Shown piece by piece: positions 12,241 to 24,910 of a stretch of 64,000 nucleotides of DNA. The translations under genes and the position numbers were made by a program. How positions within the stretch are numbered: position 1 is the stretch's first letter; each line of letters starts with the position of its first letter. This stretch comes from Cloeon dipterum (lineage: Eukaryota; Arthropoda; Insecta; Ephemeroptera; Baetidae), in NCBI RefSeq assembly GCF_949628265.1, contig NC_088788.1, positions 7,068,001 to 7,132,000 of the forward strand, in the 5' to 3' direction. The notes under the pieces are model-generated. The model searched no databases, was not told the origin of the DNA, and saw nothing but the letters and a program-made list of their open reading frames with translations.

Positions 12241-12639
12241 TCCGATGGAAAGGTGATATATTTGTTATCTCCTATCAACCTCTCCAACGTTTTCCACTTT
12301 TAATCAAGATGATTGCTTCCGCGACTTGTGTTTTTGCTTTTTAAGGTAATTTAATCGCAAAATATGCCTTCCGCTCATTGTTTATTTTATCGTAAACAAC
12401 TTCAAAAAGTCGAAGGTTTACGTGGTGACTTGTTGGACACGAGGTGAATATTTTGAACACGTACTTTCTAAATTATTGTAGTGAACCGACATATACCATC
12501 TTACGTAACGTGAAAATTTTTAAGTTCGCAGTTGCAAATATGGTGCATCAACAGAACCAGCAAGGGTTGTTTTTCAACCTTTGGTCACGATTTCAATACT
12601 CTGGCTCTATCATTTTCTATATTTAAACATTTTAACGTG

Positions 12640-12900
12640 TTGATAAATGGCTATAGCCGCATAGCGCCGCGCCAGCCAGCTAATTTTGGCTTATTTGGAT
12701 CAGCCGCCGACAGTATGACTGAGCAAGCCTCGCCATCCGCTAGTAAAAAGTCGAAATGTGCCGAAGTGAAATATTGGCACTGTCAAACTTCACTGTTGTG
12801 CAAGTCAGTTGACGGCAAAAGTATTTTGCCACCGGGCAGAACACTTTCACCCGCCACCTAAATTTACCCGGCTGAGACAACTACCCACGACTATTATTCT
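12640..12900. repeat. Conserved array block with MTEQASPSASKKSKC reading
   Basis: A block of about 250 bp upstream of each pseudoprotease gene. It reads on plus through QPANFGLFGSAADSMTEQA to a Lys/Cys-rich stretch (KKSKCAEVKYWH). Copies or partial copies: 20790-21060, 27520-27664, 28530-28690 and, more diverged, 34705-34960. The ATG at 12715 could start a short frame ending at 12861, but the frame downstream is not conserved between copies. No domain recognised. It may be an untranslated or regulatory block of the array unit, or a dead exon. Confidence 0.45.
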
Positions 12901-13122
12901 TGTTTAATTTCATGTAAGTCAAATGTGCATATATAATGCATAGGTCAGGTATACAGACGAAAAAAGGCAACAACGCTAGCAAAAAATCGATAAAACAGAC
13001 CGTAGTCTACGGTTTGGTATAGGGTTAAAAAAACCACAACCATATCCCTATTGTGATAGCAGGTTTCTAGGAAAAGGTAGCAGCGAACTTAATTGGACGA
13101 AACCTTTTGACGCCGATGCGAG

Positions 13123-14683
13123 GTGAATAAATTTATTGTGAAGGTAGTCGGCATAGCATTTTTTACGTCACTTATCGCCTACGCATGCATATTAAAACAT
13201 TTTTTTGATAAGGGAATTAGCAAAAAATGCAACATGGTTATCATAATTGTGTTACGTTTTCCAGACTTCATACATTGCTCGTGAAAATTCAGAAAAATAA
13301 AAGACCATTTTTCTATTAGCAGAAACCTTGAAACGAACGGCTGCGACTCGCATAAAGGTTATTTCAACGATTTGACGTTTTGTCGCTTCCTTTGCCAGGC
13401 GATAACACACTCCCTGAAAGCGAGTTTGCCTCTTATTTGGCGTTATGCACGCTCCAACTCTACAAACACTCAGGTTAGTCTTTTTCTGAAGTCGATATTT
13501 CATTTTTTTTTCACAATTTTAGTGACAAATATGCAGCAGGTTTCTCTGCTTATCTGCTCAGATGGTTGCACCTGCAAAGAGCATCTAAATCTAAATTCAG
13601 TCTAACCGAACCTAATTTTATATGGGAGAAAACATTAATCTCCGTCCAGTTATCATAGGTCCATTAACACTTCAATATTTTATTGAAAATTAAATTCATC
13701 AGAAAATGAAACGTTTACCTGCAGAGGCTGCAAAACAATGTAACAAAGTGGCAGAGATTCAAATCTATAAAAGATAATGTTTTTTGTTAATATTGTTAAC
13801 TACCAAATCGTCAGGATGAATTGCCAAATAAAAAAGAAAAGGGATGTTCAGTCGGTTGCACAGTGCTTTGAATCGACCGGATAAAAAATAGTTTAGTGTG
13901 CCGCCTTAGTGTGCGAAAGTAGTTTGAACACGAAAAATGGAATTAATCAACGAGATACAAATTTTGAGGTTGTGCGCGGTTGATCGGCTTTGAAACGGAA
14001 CTAAAATTCAAACTTTAATTGCGGAGGACAGACAGAGTGTATTGAAGATTGTGTGCTTTTTCAGAATTTCATGGGCTACATTCAAAAAATTGTTATTTCA
14101 AAAACAGACAGGTCGAAAAAGGTGACCTACAAATAACGCATAAATTGTTAAGATTGGGTTGTAGATTGTAGGGGTAATTTTCTCGATTTGAACAAAAATT
14201 ACCGTCGCTCTTTTTACTTTGCACACATATTTTATAGGAATTTTAAAATACTCAAAAACAGGGCGTCCGCCTACCTACGACTCTGACTTCCATCACTTCT
14301 CATTTAGTACTTTCAGGAAAAGTTTGAGCTAAAAACTAAAATTTAAAAAAACTTTCAGGATGAGCTCTTGCTGGATGAACTGGATGCGTTTGAGCTGGAG
14401 GGAAAATCGGCTAATTAAAAATATCAGGTTTGTTACATAATTTGTCACATTGTACAGAAATTAATTTGAAATAACTAATCAACAAGTAAAACTATTTACC
14501 ACGCAGATTTCCTCTTGAGCTATCAAAGTGTCCGCGTCTGGATCTTGCGTAGTTAACAACACAATTTTCGACGGTGTAAGTGCGTTGGTTTTTATTTAAT
14601 CAAAAAATAAGACTGTTTAAATTTCCCAGTTGTTTGGTGCGATAGCGACTTATCTGATTGTAATGCTGAACTTGTCGCAATAA
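13123..14683 (+). pseudogene. Gustatory-receptor-like pseudogene, unit C (best preserved)
   Basis: A hydrophobic 53-residue frame at 13123-13284 (IAFFTSLIAYACILKHF) may be an upstream membrane segment. Transmembrane exon 13399-13473: 75 bp, ends YARSNSTNTQ, GTTAGT donor. Exon 14359-14427 reads DELLLDELDAFELEGKS and then meets an in-frame TAA at 14416. Exon 14517-14575 encodes FLLSYQS and, in another frame, VSASGSCVVNNTIFDG; it is 59 bp where 60 are needed, so it carries a 1-base deletion. The last exon 14630-14683 reads LFGAIATYLIVMLNLSQ then stop, the family's conserved C-terminus, preceded by a phase-0 intron as is typical of insect gustatory receptors. Two lesions make it a pseudogene. Confidence 0.75.
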
Positions 14684-15164
14684 TTCTTGCTTGGCCCAAC
14701 GACACAATCAGCACCAGGAGAGCGCAATCCAACGCTAGACATGTTCACCTCACCTAATGAAATAAAATATTTAACAATATTATTTGTTTAAATTAACTTG
14801 ATGCTTTCTAAAATGAAATTAAACTCATACATACTCTTTGTAAAGAGTTAAATGGATCTGACGCACACATAACAACATTTTACTGTTCGATTTAAAAATA
14901 AAATTCGGCTAGATAACTGTTTTACTTGAATATTTTGCTGTAAAAATTTACATGTCATCTGTGAGAACACAATAAAAATGAAACTCGATCTGATTTAACT
15001 ATACCCCAACTTTTTTTATAATTAGTTGTTTTTTTCTCTAGCTTGTTGTTGTCATTAATACATACTCCCTTGTTAATGTAATTCATGCCAAGTGAACCGA
15101 AACCTTATTGACTGCATTGTTAGTTCCATTTATTTGATATGGTCTGAAATTTTTAATTTTTGTT

Positions 15165-15360
15165 TCAGCACCATCCTGGTTTTGGTCTTGAGTGTTTGGT
15201 GGTTGCCGCTACTTCTGGTGCTAGTCTAGTTCATTTTCTCCCGAGGGCAGTGTAATTGTGTGATAAGAGCGTCACCTGCACTGACCCTTCCACCTTCCAC
15301 CTCGCACGCACGACGACGGTCAAGTCAAGAACACACTCAAAAAAATAAGAAATTGAAGCA
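15165..15360. repeat. Second copy of the LTLPPST block
   Basis: Counterpart of 3430-3660. After TTTGTTTCAG it reads as a 20-residue hydrophobic stretch with a stop at about 15227, then the LTLPPST segment. Whether the hydrophobic piece was ever an exon is unknown. Confidence 0.4.
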
Positions 15361-16347
15361 GCAACATAATTTAATTAATATGCCCGGATTCGGGGAAGCC
15401 TTTTGTGATGAATTTTTTTTTCAAACGATCAATTATTTAATGTTCAATATTTGTGTTTGTGATTTATTTGTATTACAGATTTTGTACTCCTGCTCTTATC
15501 TGGAAACAAATCTACTGAAGGCAATACAACCATTATCATAATAAAAAGATGATTAAGAAGACAAAGACGCTTTTCCATTCTTCGATTCACCCCACGGGTG
15601 GTATAGAGGTGTTGGAATAACCTAGTTTGCCGAGTATTATAATGTACTTTTCTATAAAATCAGGAGAAGCTAGCCTTCGGCGTTAAAAAATGAGAAATTC
15701 TTTAGTTCTAATTATGCTAGAATATTGTGCCAAAAGATGACCATTTATTACATCTTTAAAATTCAAATGACATTTTTTTATTTTTTGCTATCTAAAAAAC
15801 GACATGTTTTTACACTTTTTCTGGACATTAAATAAAATTTTGCTTCTTTTACAATTAGTGAGTGGAAATTTTCAAGCCGTTGCACCTCCTAGTTTTCGAG
15901 GGAAATGGTCAAAGGTTGAAAAAAGTAGTTTTATAAGTTCGGGTTAGTAGAGAAATATCAAATTTGCTCCATTTGTATATGCTGAGCAAGAGCATGCATG
16001 GGGCAAAACTGCTGAGGTAAGACAAAATCTTCAGAAAAGGTAAGAAAACTAACCCTGTCGTCAGGTTCACCCTTGAGCGATCGATATTGTTCATTTCGCA
16101 AATCTAGAGCCAACCAAACAAAATATTTAAAGAACAATTGCAGTTTATAAACAAACAATTTCTCGCGGAAGTCGCATGCATTATTTTCAGTTCTGCTCTT
16201 TTTTATGAATATATGATAAAAATCACTTCTTTTATGATTGCAACACGATTTATTTTCACATTGACAAAGCACACTTGAAATCAAAATTTCGAATTATTGA
16301 TACTGTTGATTGAACAGCAACGAAGAATGGAAACAATCGACAAAAAA

Positions 16348-19300
16348 TCATACGATGTCCACAGTTGGGATCAGATCAATTATTTCTTGGCGATAATAGC
16401 TTATTTTGTAATAGAAAAAATACGGTGAAACTGGATTCAAATCATTAAACACGCACTCTTCACGGTGAAAAAGGCCATTGACTTGGCCCCCAATGGCCAC
16501 TACAGAAATTGTAACGTAAGTCGGGTTCTGCGTGTCATCTGCATACGTATCCTGCAGATGGGCGAAATCAATCAATGAATTGAGAATAAATTCATGAACA
16601 AACCAGGCAAAAGTTCGTTGTGACAGTTGACGTCATGCAGATAATTGAGGCGGCACCGACGCCAAGAAGTGACAATGCTTTCGTGTTGCACGTAGTGTTA
16701 TCAAGCAGACTGACGCTCACCTTTTTCAGGGTGTTCTGCACGCAAGAAAATATTCAGCAAAGAAATGAGGACTACAAAAATGGCATTATTTACAGATGTT
16801 GTGTAAAAAAATAACATTTGAGCGTCAACTGTGTTGGCCAGCGAATCAAAACTGGATTCGCTCATGTTCAAAGGAGTTCCTCTGAACTTTTTGCAAAGCT
16901 TCATGTAAAAGAAACGTTGATCAGCATCAGCTGCAAATGCGCCCACGGGGTAAACAACGCCCAACTGGTTGGTCACTTTGAAAATGTCCTTGCTGAAATC
17001 AATCATGAGTTGATTTTAAATTTATTATTAATTAAAAAAAACATTATTTTTCTCGTGATGAGAATTACATTTATTTATGAAACATCCCAATCACACAATA
17101 TACATACGTTGGGGTACCGGATGTGAGGATCGATGTAAGGACATATTTTGCACTGACAAACACACCTGGTACTGTCATTGGAAATGTACGTTCTTGATAC
17201 TCTATCCTGACCTGAAACCGATAATTATCATAGTTAAAACGGAAAATCGACTATTTTTTCATGGGAACGATAACGATCAAAGTAGTAATTTTGAGTCATT
17301 TATATCACACTTTGATTAACACACTAAACAAGTGGAGGATTTCTTTCAATTTTGGAATGTATTGCTTGTCGACAAAATTTACCAACTGAATTTACTGAGT
17401 GTTAAATTTTTTTTGATGGCGATTTTGGTATTCAGAGAACACACCAGTATAATACTCGAATATTGCGGCTTTCTGCCCCAGTTGTGGAACCAATGTTTGT
17501 GAACAAATATTTTAACCGAACATCTGAAGAATGTATCTTGCCAAGACTTTGGAACATGTTACCAAGTGAGCTTAAAAATCTAACTGACAAATGTGTTGTG
17601 AAGCGAAACATCAAAAAGTGGCTTATTAAAAATCGAATGGACTCTCAATGACGACACTGCATTAAAAAAATATTAAATTTTTATTGATGTAATTGCACAC
17701 TAATGTACTAATATCATGCTGCCTTGTGTAGCAGAATAAGCACCAGCCGTTAATTCTCCGGAATTGGCTGGACTTCTGTAGCTTTCAAAATAAATATATT
17801 TCTTTTTTTAATTGATTGGCTCGCATTGTCAAGCCATTCTCAGGAGTTTCAAAGCAATGCGAGATATATATACATATTATTTCATAGGGGAAAATCCAAC
17901 AAAGAAAAGATACTGAAAATTTAAAATAATTTCCCAATGTACAAAAAAAATTGCAATACTGAATATGTATAAATGTCCAATAAGGTGTATTAGCGTTTCG
18001 GAAACAAATAAAACTAATCCACTTCGATTTACTATAATTTGCGAAAGCCCCTAGTTTCTGAATCTACTAAGATGGCGCCTGCGGATACTTTCTATTTTAA
18101 GGCACATCCTCTGCAATTTAAGATTAAATCATCTCAAGCTCAGCAGGATCGAGCGTGAAATCTCAGCGGTATTGTACCTTAAAATCAAACGAAACCACTG
18201 GCTTCGAACAATTTAAATGGTGAATTAATTTTATATTATCAGTTTGCTTCTACTTTATTCACGAGTTTCAGAGGATTGTTCGCTATTACTATGAACAAAA
18301 TGTCTAATATATGCTCATGTGATTTTCTTGACTTATAGGTATTTGTATATCATTATGAATTTTGGAGAGCTAAAAACGATTTGAATTGATTTTGGTGAAC
18401 TTTTGATTTGAAACAAAATGATATTTTACGAAAAGGTTCAGGAACAGTCTGTTTTTTTTAATAAAGTGTAGTTCAGACTTGAGATCCAGTCTAAAATTCA
18501 AAAGTCTAGTAAAAACTTAATCGAAATTAATATTTACAATGTGAGGAAACTCCGTCGGAGCAGCGTCGGTGATGACCACTCCACTCTCGGCAGCTGTAAA
18601 TAACGTCCAATTTGTAAAGCAAACAGTTTTCCACATTTTTTATGACAATTTTGAAGTGCGCAGTGAAATATTTTCAATCTTAATTTCTTGCTCACTTGAT
18701 TAAATGGTGAACACATAGACACCAAGGCATTTTTTTCATGATTTTACTGGTTGCTGTTACAAAAATTGTGGGTAGAAAAGTAAAAATTTCACAGCGTGCT
18801 TTGGATAAGGAGCGAGCAAAGTTTGATATAAGAAAAAATTGAAATAAATAATTCGAATAACTGTTGACTGCATTTAGCACATATAACATACATGATCATC
18901 TTGCTAGTTTTAATAATATTTTCTAGATCGAGTGTAATTTAAATCGAAGATTTAAATTAAGGTAACTTTACAGAAAATTTGAGAAAATCCTTTTTACCTT
19001 TATTTAAAATACTATCTAGGAATTAAGGGAAGAAACGGAAAAGCTAAAAATTGGCAGGTTGCCGTCTCAATTTCTTATGAAATCGGCTTAAAAGTATTCA
19101 CGTTGATCCAATTGCGGATTAACTCGTTCCTTATTAGAAAACAAGATTTATTTCGTAAAAAGGAAAGTTTAGTTCATAATCCGCTCCCCATGATAGATCG
19201 CGTCGAGAGGGATCGAAAACAAGCGAAAAATCATTGGCAAACCGTTTACAGTGGAATGATATACAGGGCAACAATTGAAAATTATTTGAATTGTTGGATG

Positions 19301-20350
19301 CCATAAACAATTGATCGATAAACAATTTGCAATAATAAAAAAGGACCTTCCTACGATAAAAATTCAAATTTTGCAAACATTCTCCAAAATTTACAGTGCT
19401 TGAACATATTTTCTTGGCACATTTCGATTCCTCCCGTCGAGATCTGTCCAACGGTGTATGCCACTTATTGGGGAAACTCTTGGTTTTGAAATTAAATCGT
19501 ATTTCAAGTAAGGAGACAGCCATTAACCATTTGAAAAGCACGGTAACTTTCCAGCCAATTTTCTCAAAAAATTACAGCGCTTCTAAGGTCAATTTAGGCT
19601 TTAACTGAATCCTAAGGACGAGTTCATGCATTGGCAACAAGCATTTTCCAGGCTTTTGCAGTATCATTCCTCTTTAATATTTCGATATTATGTAATTGGC
19701 ATCATATAAAATTTTACTGTTCGTGGGTCCCAGATTTCATTACATATTGCATATAGATAAAATCTTGCTCAATTTCACAAACAATGAGCTCGCTAGTGTT
19801 AACAATGCTAAATGTGCTTGATTGTTGGTCTGTCAAGCTCTACTCAAAATGATTTTTTGCTTGATTCCGATTTCTGTCTCGCGATTTATAAAACGGTATG
19901 TCAATTATGTGGGGAAATTTCCCTTCTAGCGACATAAAAATCATGTTTTTTCAATAAGGAGACAGTATTTTTCGTCGTTTATTAGCATGCAAACATTTGA
20001 TCTCATTTCCTCAAAAGTTTGAACGGCGGACCTGGGAAAATATAATAAGATCTTTCCCATGCGTTTTTCTCAGCCTCTAAGGACTAGTTAAAAACTAACT
20101 TTCAGAATATTAATGTACTGATTTATTTTTAAGATTGCAAGTAGAAATATTACCGATTATGATAAATAAAATCACATGAAAAAATTGGCCAAATGACTAG
20201 TAGGAGAGACTAAATAAACGAGCGGCATGAGATGACGTGGTCATGTATGCTTGTTTGAAGTGAAAAAAGAAATCAACGCGATATAAGAAAATACTAACCC
20301 GAGAGAAGTGTGCAGCACACGAACAGACCGGACAGAGCCTTGATGTACAT
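16348..20350 (-). CDS. Secreted S1-family pseudoprotease, copy C (6 exons, 248 aa)
   Basis: Exons: 20299-20350, 18538-18593, 17108-17211, 16794-16992, 16604-16735, 16348-16551; 747 bp, open and in phase. Signal peptide as in the other copies. Exon 2 reads AESGVVITDAAPTEFPHI. Exon 3 has GVFVSAKYVLTSILTSGTP, with the catalytic His position lost. Exon 4 has ADADQRFFYMKLCKKF and exon 5 LKKVSVSLLDNTTC. Exon 6 has DTYADDTQNPTYVTISVVA in place of the catalytic Ser loop and ends YKISYYRQEIIDLIPTVDIV. Exon 6 and its 3' flank are very close to copy A, suggesting recent exchange. Intron 2 carries a LINE fragment and intron 1 a TTAA MITE. Confidence 0.8.
17436..17810 (+). mobile_element. 3' fragment of a non-LTR retrotransposon
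   Basis: A plus-strand frame from 17436 to the stop at 17651 reads RTHQYNTRILRLSAPVV, then PRLWNMLPSELKNLTDK and KRNIKKWLIKNRM. This is the usual C-terminal end of a LINE reverse transcriptase polyprotein (basic, W-N-x-L-P, then a lysine-rich tail). It is followed by AT-rich 3' sequence with AATAAATAT near 17793. It is 5'-truncated and sits inside intron 2 of pseudoprotease copy C, antisense to it. Confidence 0.7.
19246..19677. mobile_element. TTAA-bounded MITE (family 1), copy 2
   Basis: Starts TTACAGTGGAATGAT and ends CAGTATCATTCCTCTTTAA, with the family's internal sequence throughout. The left TTAA is mutated. It lies in intron 1 of pseudoprotease copy C. Confidence 0.8.
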
Positions 20351-20395
20351 CGTCTCGCTTCACGTAACTTTCTTACAAATTTTTTCTCTCAACAA

Positions 20396-20410
20396 CGCCT
20401 TTTATCCCCC
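20396..20410 (-). promoter_or_regulatory. TATA-like box, copy C
   Basis: GGGGGATAAAAGGCG about 46 bases upstream of the start codon at 20350, in the conserved position. Confidence 0.45.
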
Positions 20411-21294
20411 CTAAAAAGGGGTCGTTTTCTCCTTATCTCCACTCAATTTTCCTACCTTTTTCACTTTTAATCTAAATAATTTTTTCCACGACCTGTTTTT
20501 TCGCTTTTTAAGGTGATAAAATCGTAAGATATGCCTTCCGCTCATTGTTTAGTTTATCGTGGGCCCCTCTTCAAAAAACGACAAAGGTTTACGTGGCCCA
20601 AGCCTGTTGGACACGAGGCGAAAATTTTGAACACTCTCTAAATTATTAAGCGAGCCGGCATACCATAATATGTACGTTCGCACGTGCATCAACAGAACCA
20701 GCAAGGGTTGTTTTTGAACATTTGGTCCCGATTTCAAAAGTTTGGCTCTAAATCGGTAGATTGATTTCTGCTCTTTATAACGTGTTGATCGGTGGCTATA
20801 TAGCCGGATAGCACCGCGCCACCCAGCTAATTTTGGCTTATTTGGATCAGCCGCCGATAATATGACTGAGCAAGCCTCGCCATCCGCTAGTAAAAAGTCG
20901 AAATGTGCCAGAGTGAAACAGCGTCAAATTTAACTATAAAAAATTGTCATTTGTGCCAGCCAGTTGACGGCAAAAGTGTTCTGCCGCCGGGCAAAATTTC
21001 TTTCAATTGACCACCTAAATTTACGTGGCTGAGACAACTTCCCACGACTGTTATACTTGTTTAATTTCATCTAAGTCATATATATGTATATATTGTATAT
21101 AGTTAGAAAAATAATTTTTATGATGAAACATATACATGATTCAACGTTGGAGCTTTTAATGGCTGCTTGTAAATTTAAAGTTTTTCTGATACCATAAGTA
21201 AAACTTTGACTTTTAATCAAATGGTGATGATATGGCTTTGTTGTAAAAGAAATTATTTCTCTGCAGGCGGCCTTCTTTTCGCTTCCTTTGCCAG

Positions 21295-21368
21295 GTGATA
21301 ACAATCGTCCTGAAAGCGAGTTTGCCTCTTATTTGGTGTTATGCACGCTCCACTCCACAAACACTCAG
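21295..21368 (+). pseudogene. Receptor transmembrane exon relic, unit D
   Basis: Follows TTTGCCAG and ends at a GTGGGT donor. It reads VITIVLKASLPLIWCYA but is 74 bp where unit C has 75, so the frame is broken. No downstream receptor exons follow; the sequence changes to cyclase-3'-flank-like DNA near 21.73 kb. Confidence 0.6.
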
Positions 21369-21727
21369 GTGGGTATATTTCTTGAGTCGAAATTGCAATT
21401 TTTCACGATTTTAGTGACAGATATGCAGCAGGATACTCTGCATATCTGCTCAGCTGGTTGCATAACCTCACCTGCGTCACCAGCAAACAACATCTCAATT
21501 TAAATTCAATCTATATAACCTATGATAATTTTAAATGGGAAAAAATTAACATTTATCTCCGTTCGATTGTTAAAAATCTATTAGAAATTCTCAGATTTTT
21601 ATTCAAAATAAAATAATTTTTATGCATATCTACAGAACAAAGTAGCAAAGTCTACATAAAAATGTTTTGTTAATACTAAATAGCTAGAACAATTCATAAG
21701 AATTGCATGTAATCCAAAAGATCTTTT

Positions 21728-21885
21728 CACTCGCTTGCACAGCCCTTTCAATCTACGAAAAAATACTATTTGTAGCTGTTTTAAAATAAAACTGCTATTA
21801 TCATTTAAAACTAGATTTTATTTTTAACAAAAATAGTCCGTACAAATTAATAAATACAGGCCAAGTATGTCTTTGGGAGTGTATT
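21728..21885. repeat. Short stretch similar to the adenylyl cyclase 3' flank
   Basis: Matches the sequence just beyond the cyclase stop codon (36750-36915): the blocks CATTTAAAACTAGATTTTAT, AGTCCGTACAAATTAATAAA and GGCCAAGTATGTCT are shared. At about 21885 it switches to ordinary array sequence (TTCCCATGTAAATGTAA, as at 3215). No cyclase coding sequence is present here. Confidence 0.65.
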
Positions 21886-22054
21886 CCCATGTAAATGTAA
21901 ATCACACCTGCAAGGATGAGTGTACCAAGTGAAGCTATATCTCGCCGGTAAATAAGTGAAGACCAGTCCAGGGCTCAATAAAACCTGTCAATTATTTTCA
22001 AGGATTTTTTATCTGGTTCTTCTCACTGAAATTATTAAATTTTTGTTTGAGCAG

Positions 22055-22270
22055 AATTTTGGTTTGGGTGTGTGGTGGTCGCCTCCACTTACTGGTGCAA
22101 GTCTAGTTCATATTCTTCCCAATCGGTAGAGGGCAGTCTAACTGTGCGAAAAGCGTGTGCCTGCGCACTGACCCTTCCACCTTCCACCTCGAACGCAAAA
22201 CGACGGTCATGTCAAGAATTCACTCCAAATAAGAAATTCCGTGCGAGAAGAAGATATTGAAGCAGGAACA
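22055..22270. repeat. Third copy of the LTLPPST block
   Basis: Same block as at 3430 and 15165, ending in the frame KFRARRRY before a stop. No function assigned. Confidence 0.4.
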
Positions 22271-22767
22271 TAAATAATTAATAGACCCGGATTCGGGGCA
22301 TGCCTTTTGTGATAAATTATTTGTTATGTAAACGATGAACAATTTAATGTTCAATATTTGTGATTGTGATGTATTTGTACTCTTGCTGTGAAATATAAAT
22401 CTACTGAAGACTCCAACCAATATGACGATTGAAAGACGATTAAGGAGACAAAGACTCTTTTCTATTCTCTGCGGGATCCTCGATGCACCCCCACGGGTGG
22501 CATAGAGGTGTCGAAATAACCTAGTTTTTAATTTTTAATCTATAGTTTTTTTTATGGAAAATGAGATTGAAATCAGGGAAAACGGGCCAACATTATGCGT
22601 AAAAAAGGAGAATTTCTCGAGTTTTCTAATTATGCTAGAACATACATTGCGCTTTTATCACATATTATAACCTACATAAAATCAAACAATGACTCTTTTT
22701 GGATTTTTAACCATTTTTATTTTTCAAAGGTATACCTAAAAACGACATTTTTTTATTTTTTTATCCC

Positions 22768-23190
22768 TGTCTTCGGAGCGGGAAGGGCGCGCACTGCACT
22801 AGCACGAATGCTGAATTCCGAGTGCCAATAACACCGCGAACGGATTTTTTTTTTTTTTTTTTTTTTGCTCTTTTTATCCTTGTCCGTCCGAGGACCGGGA
22901 AGGGCGCGCACTGCACTAGCACGAATGCTGAAACCCGGGTCCCAATAACACCGCGAACGGATAACATGGGCGCACCAGGCCGCACAGGGACCCAGCCCAC
23001 TGAAGGGCCACTTGCCTCTGCACCGAGGACTGCATTGAAACGCTAGACATTTGTCCCGTGAAGCCAAATCACGCATGCTGGAAAGGTGCAAACCAGCAAG
23101 TAGCGAGTCGGCGCCGGTGCGCCTCCCAGCCCGTCGAGCAATTTGAGCAATTCGAGTCACTAAACTAACCACTTTTTGCCATCTCTGACA
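22768..23190 (-). mobile_element. SINE-like elements with poly(A) tail
   Basis: A GC-rich element runs on the minus strand from about 23190 to a run of about 20 A (T on plus, 22847-22866). It abuts a second, head-truncated copy (22768-22845), both sharing the block with GCGCGCACTGCACTAGCACG. The head region reads on minus GATGGCAAAAAGTGGTTAG, which resembles a tRNA A-box, but I cannot fold a full tRNA. Related copies: 23297-23432, 25785-26099 and 32241-32520. The long open frames here are by-products of GC richness, not genes. Confidence 0.65.
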
Positions 23191-23296
23191 TTGGGTAGCC
23201 AGTATTAGATCTCCGAACTGCTCAAATACCTCACATTGCTTTGACACTCCTGAGAGTGCCTTAACAATGCGAGCCAACGGGCTGGTTAAAATTGAA

Positions 23297-23432
23297 TGGG
23301 TGCAGGAGGCCGCACATTTCAGGGACCCAGCCCACTCAAGGGCCACTTGCCACCGCACCGAGGACTGCATTGAAACGCTAGACATTCGTCCCGTGAAGCC
23401 AAATCACGCTTGCTGGAAAGGTGCAAAGCAGT
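23297..23432 (-). mobile_element. SINE-like element, middle fragment
   Basis: Repeats the internal part of the neighbouring SINE-like element (GAGGACTGCATTGAAACGCT and the GTGAAGCCAAATCACG block) without head or tail. Between the two lies a short unrelated repeat (23200-23280), also found in opposite orientation near 5660 and 17815. Confidence 0.55.
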
Positions 23433-24910
23433 AATGCGAATATTCGCTGTGAGAGTGCATACTTTCGCCTATTTGAAATAGACGAGCCATTTTCCCCCAA
23501 GCAATAAGCACTAAGAAGTGCGGGTGCAATGCACTCGCTTAGGTCAAATCGCATGCATGTTTTTCGAATTCCGCTCTTTTTTATTTTTTAAGGAAATTTG
23601 ATAAAAAGTACTATTTTTCATGATTGCAACCCGATTTATTTTCACATTGATAAAGCACACTGGAAATCAAATTTTCGTGTTGATACTGTTGAATAAACAG
23701 CAACGAAGAATGGGGAAAACAAATCAAACGATGTCCACAGTTGGGATCATATTAATTATGTCTTGACGATAGTAGCTTATTTTTCTATGGTACACATAAG
23801 GTGCATTTGCATCCAAATTGTTTCCATCGCAATTGGAAAGGTAAAGAAAGCCGTTGACTTGGCCCCCAATTGCTACCACCGATGATGTATAGTAAGTCGA
23901 GCTTGTCGGGTCATCTGTATACGTATCCTGCAGATCGGCGCAATCAATCAATGAATTGGGAATAAAATCATGAACAAACCAGACAAAAGTTCGCGGTGAT
24001 AGCTGACGACATGCAGATGTAGCTGGCGGCATTGAGGCCAACTGCTGATGCTTTCGCTTGGCACGTGGTGTTATCAAGCAGACTGACGCTCACCTTTTTC
24101 AGGGTGTACTGCACGCAAGAAAATATACAATAAAGAAAAGAGGGCTACAAAAATGGAATTCTTTACAGAGGTTGTGTCAAAAAAAAAACATTTGAGCGTC
24201 AATAGAGGACGCCAACGCGTCGAAACTGGATTCGCTCATGTTCAAAGGAGTTCCTTTGAATGCTGTGCAAATTTTCATGTAACGGAAATATGCTACAGAT
24301 TGATCTCCCAAAGCTCCCACGGTGTGAACGGCACCCAACTGGTCGGTGACTTGGAATGAATCCTTGCTGCAATCAATCAGGATTTGATTTTACCATATTT
24401 TTTATTATTTAAAAATAATATATTTCCCGGAGTGAAGATTAAATGTTAATGAAAACATCCCCATTCCAAAATACACAACTTACGTTAGCGAACTCTGTGT
24501 GCTGAGGAATGTAAGGACATATTTTGCGCTGACAAACACACCTGGTACAAACTTTTTAAGAGCACTATCTTGAAACATTATCTTGACCTGAAACCGAGAA
24601 TCATCATAGTTAAAACTAGAGCTGTGAAAATCGGTTATTTTTTGTGTGAATGATCACAATAGTAATTTTGGGCCATTTAAATGGCTCTTAAAATCCTTAA
24701 TTACCCATTAAAATTGCGTTCAATTCGTATGAATAGAAAAAATCACACTCAGCTATTTTTCAGAAAAATTTGCATTTTTTTATAAACAAAATAAGGATTT
24801 TCATATTAAATTTACCAGTTGCGAAGGCACGTAGTGTCTGTACCATCTATACCAATAGATAGCGCCAGCAGCTATTTACTTTTTTAAGGAACATAATATC
24901 CGAGTATGCC

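Noticed and set aside
22753..23385. 210-codon minus-strand open frame
   Set aside because: It runs through the poly(A) tail and GC-rich body of SINE-like elements, and the same frame fragments recur at 25.8 and 32.3 kb. Repeat-derived, not a gene.
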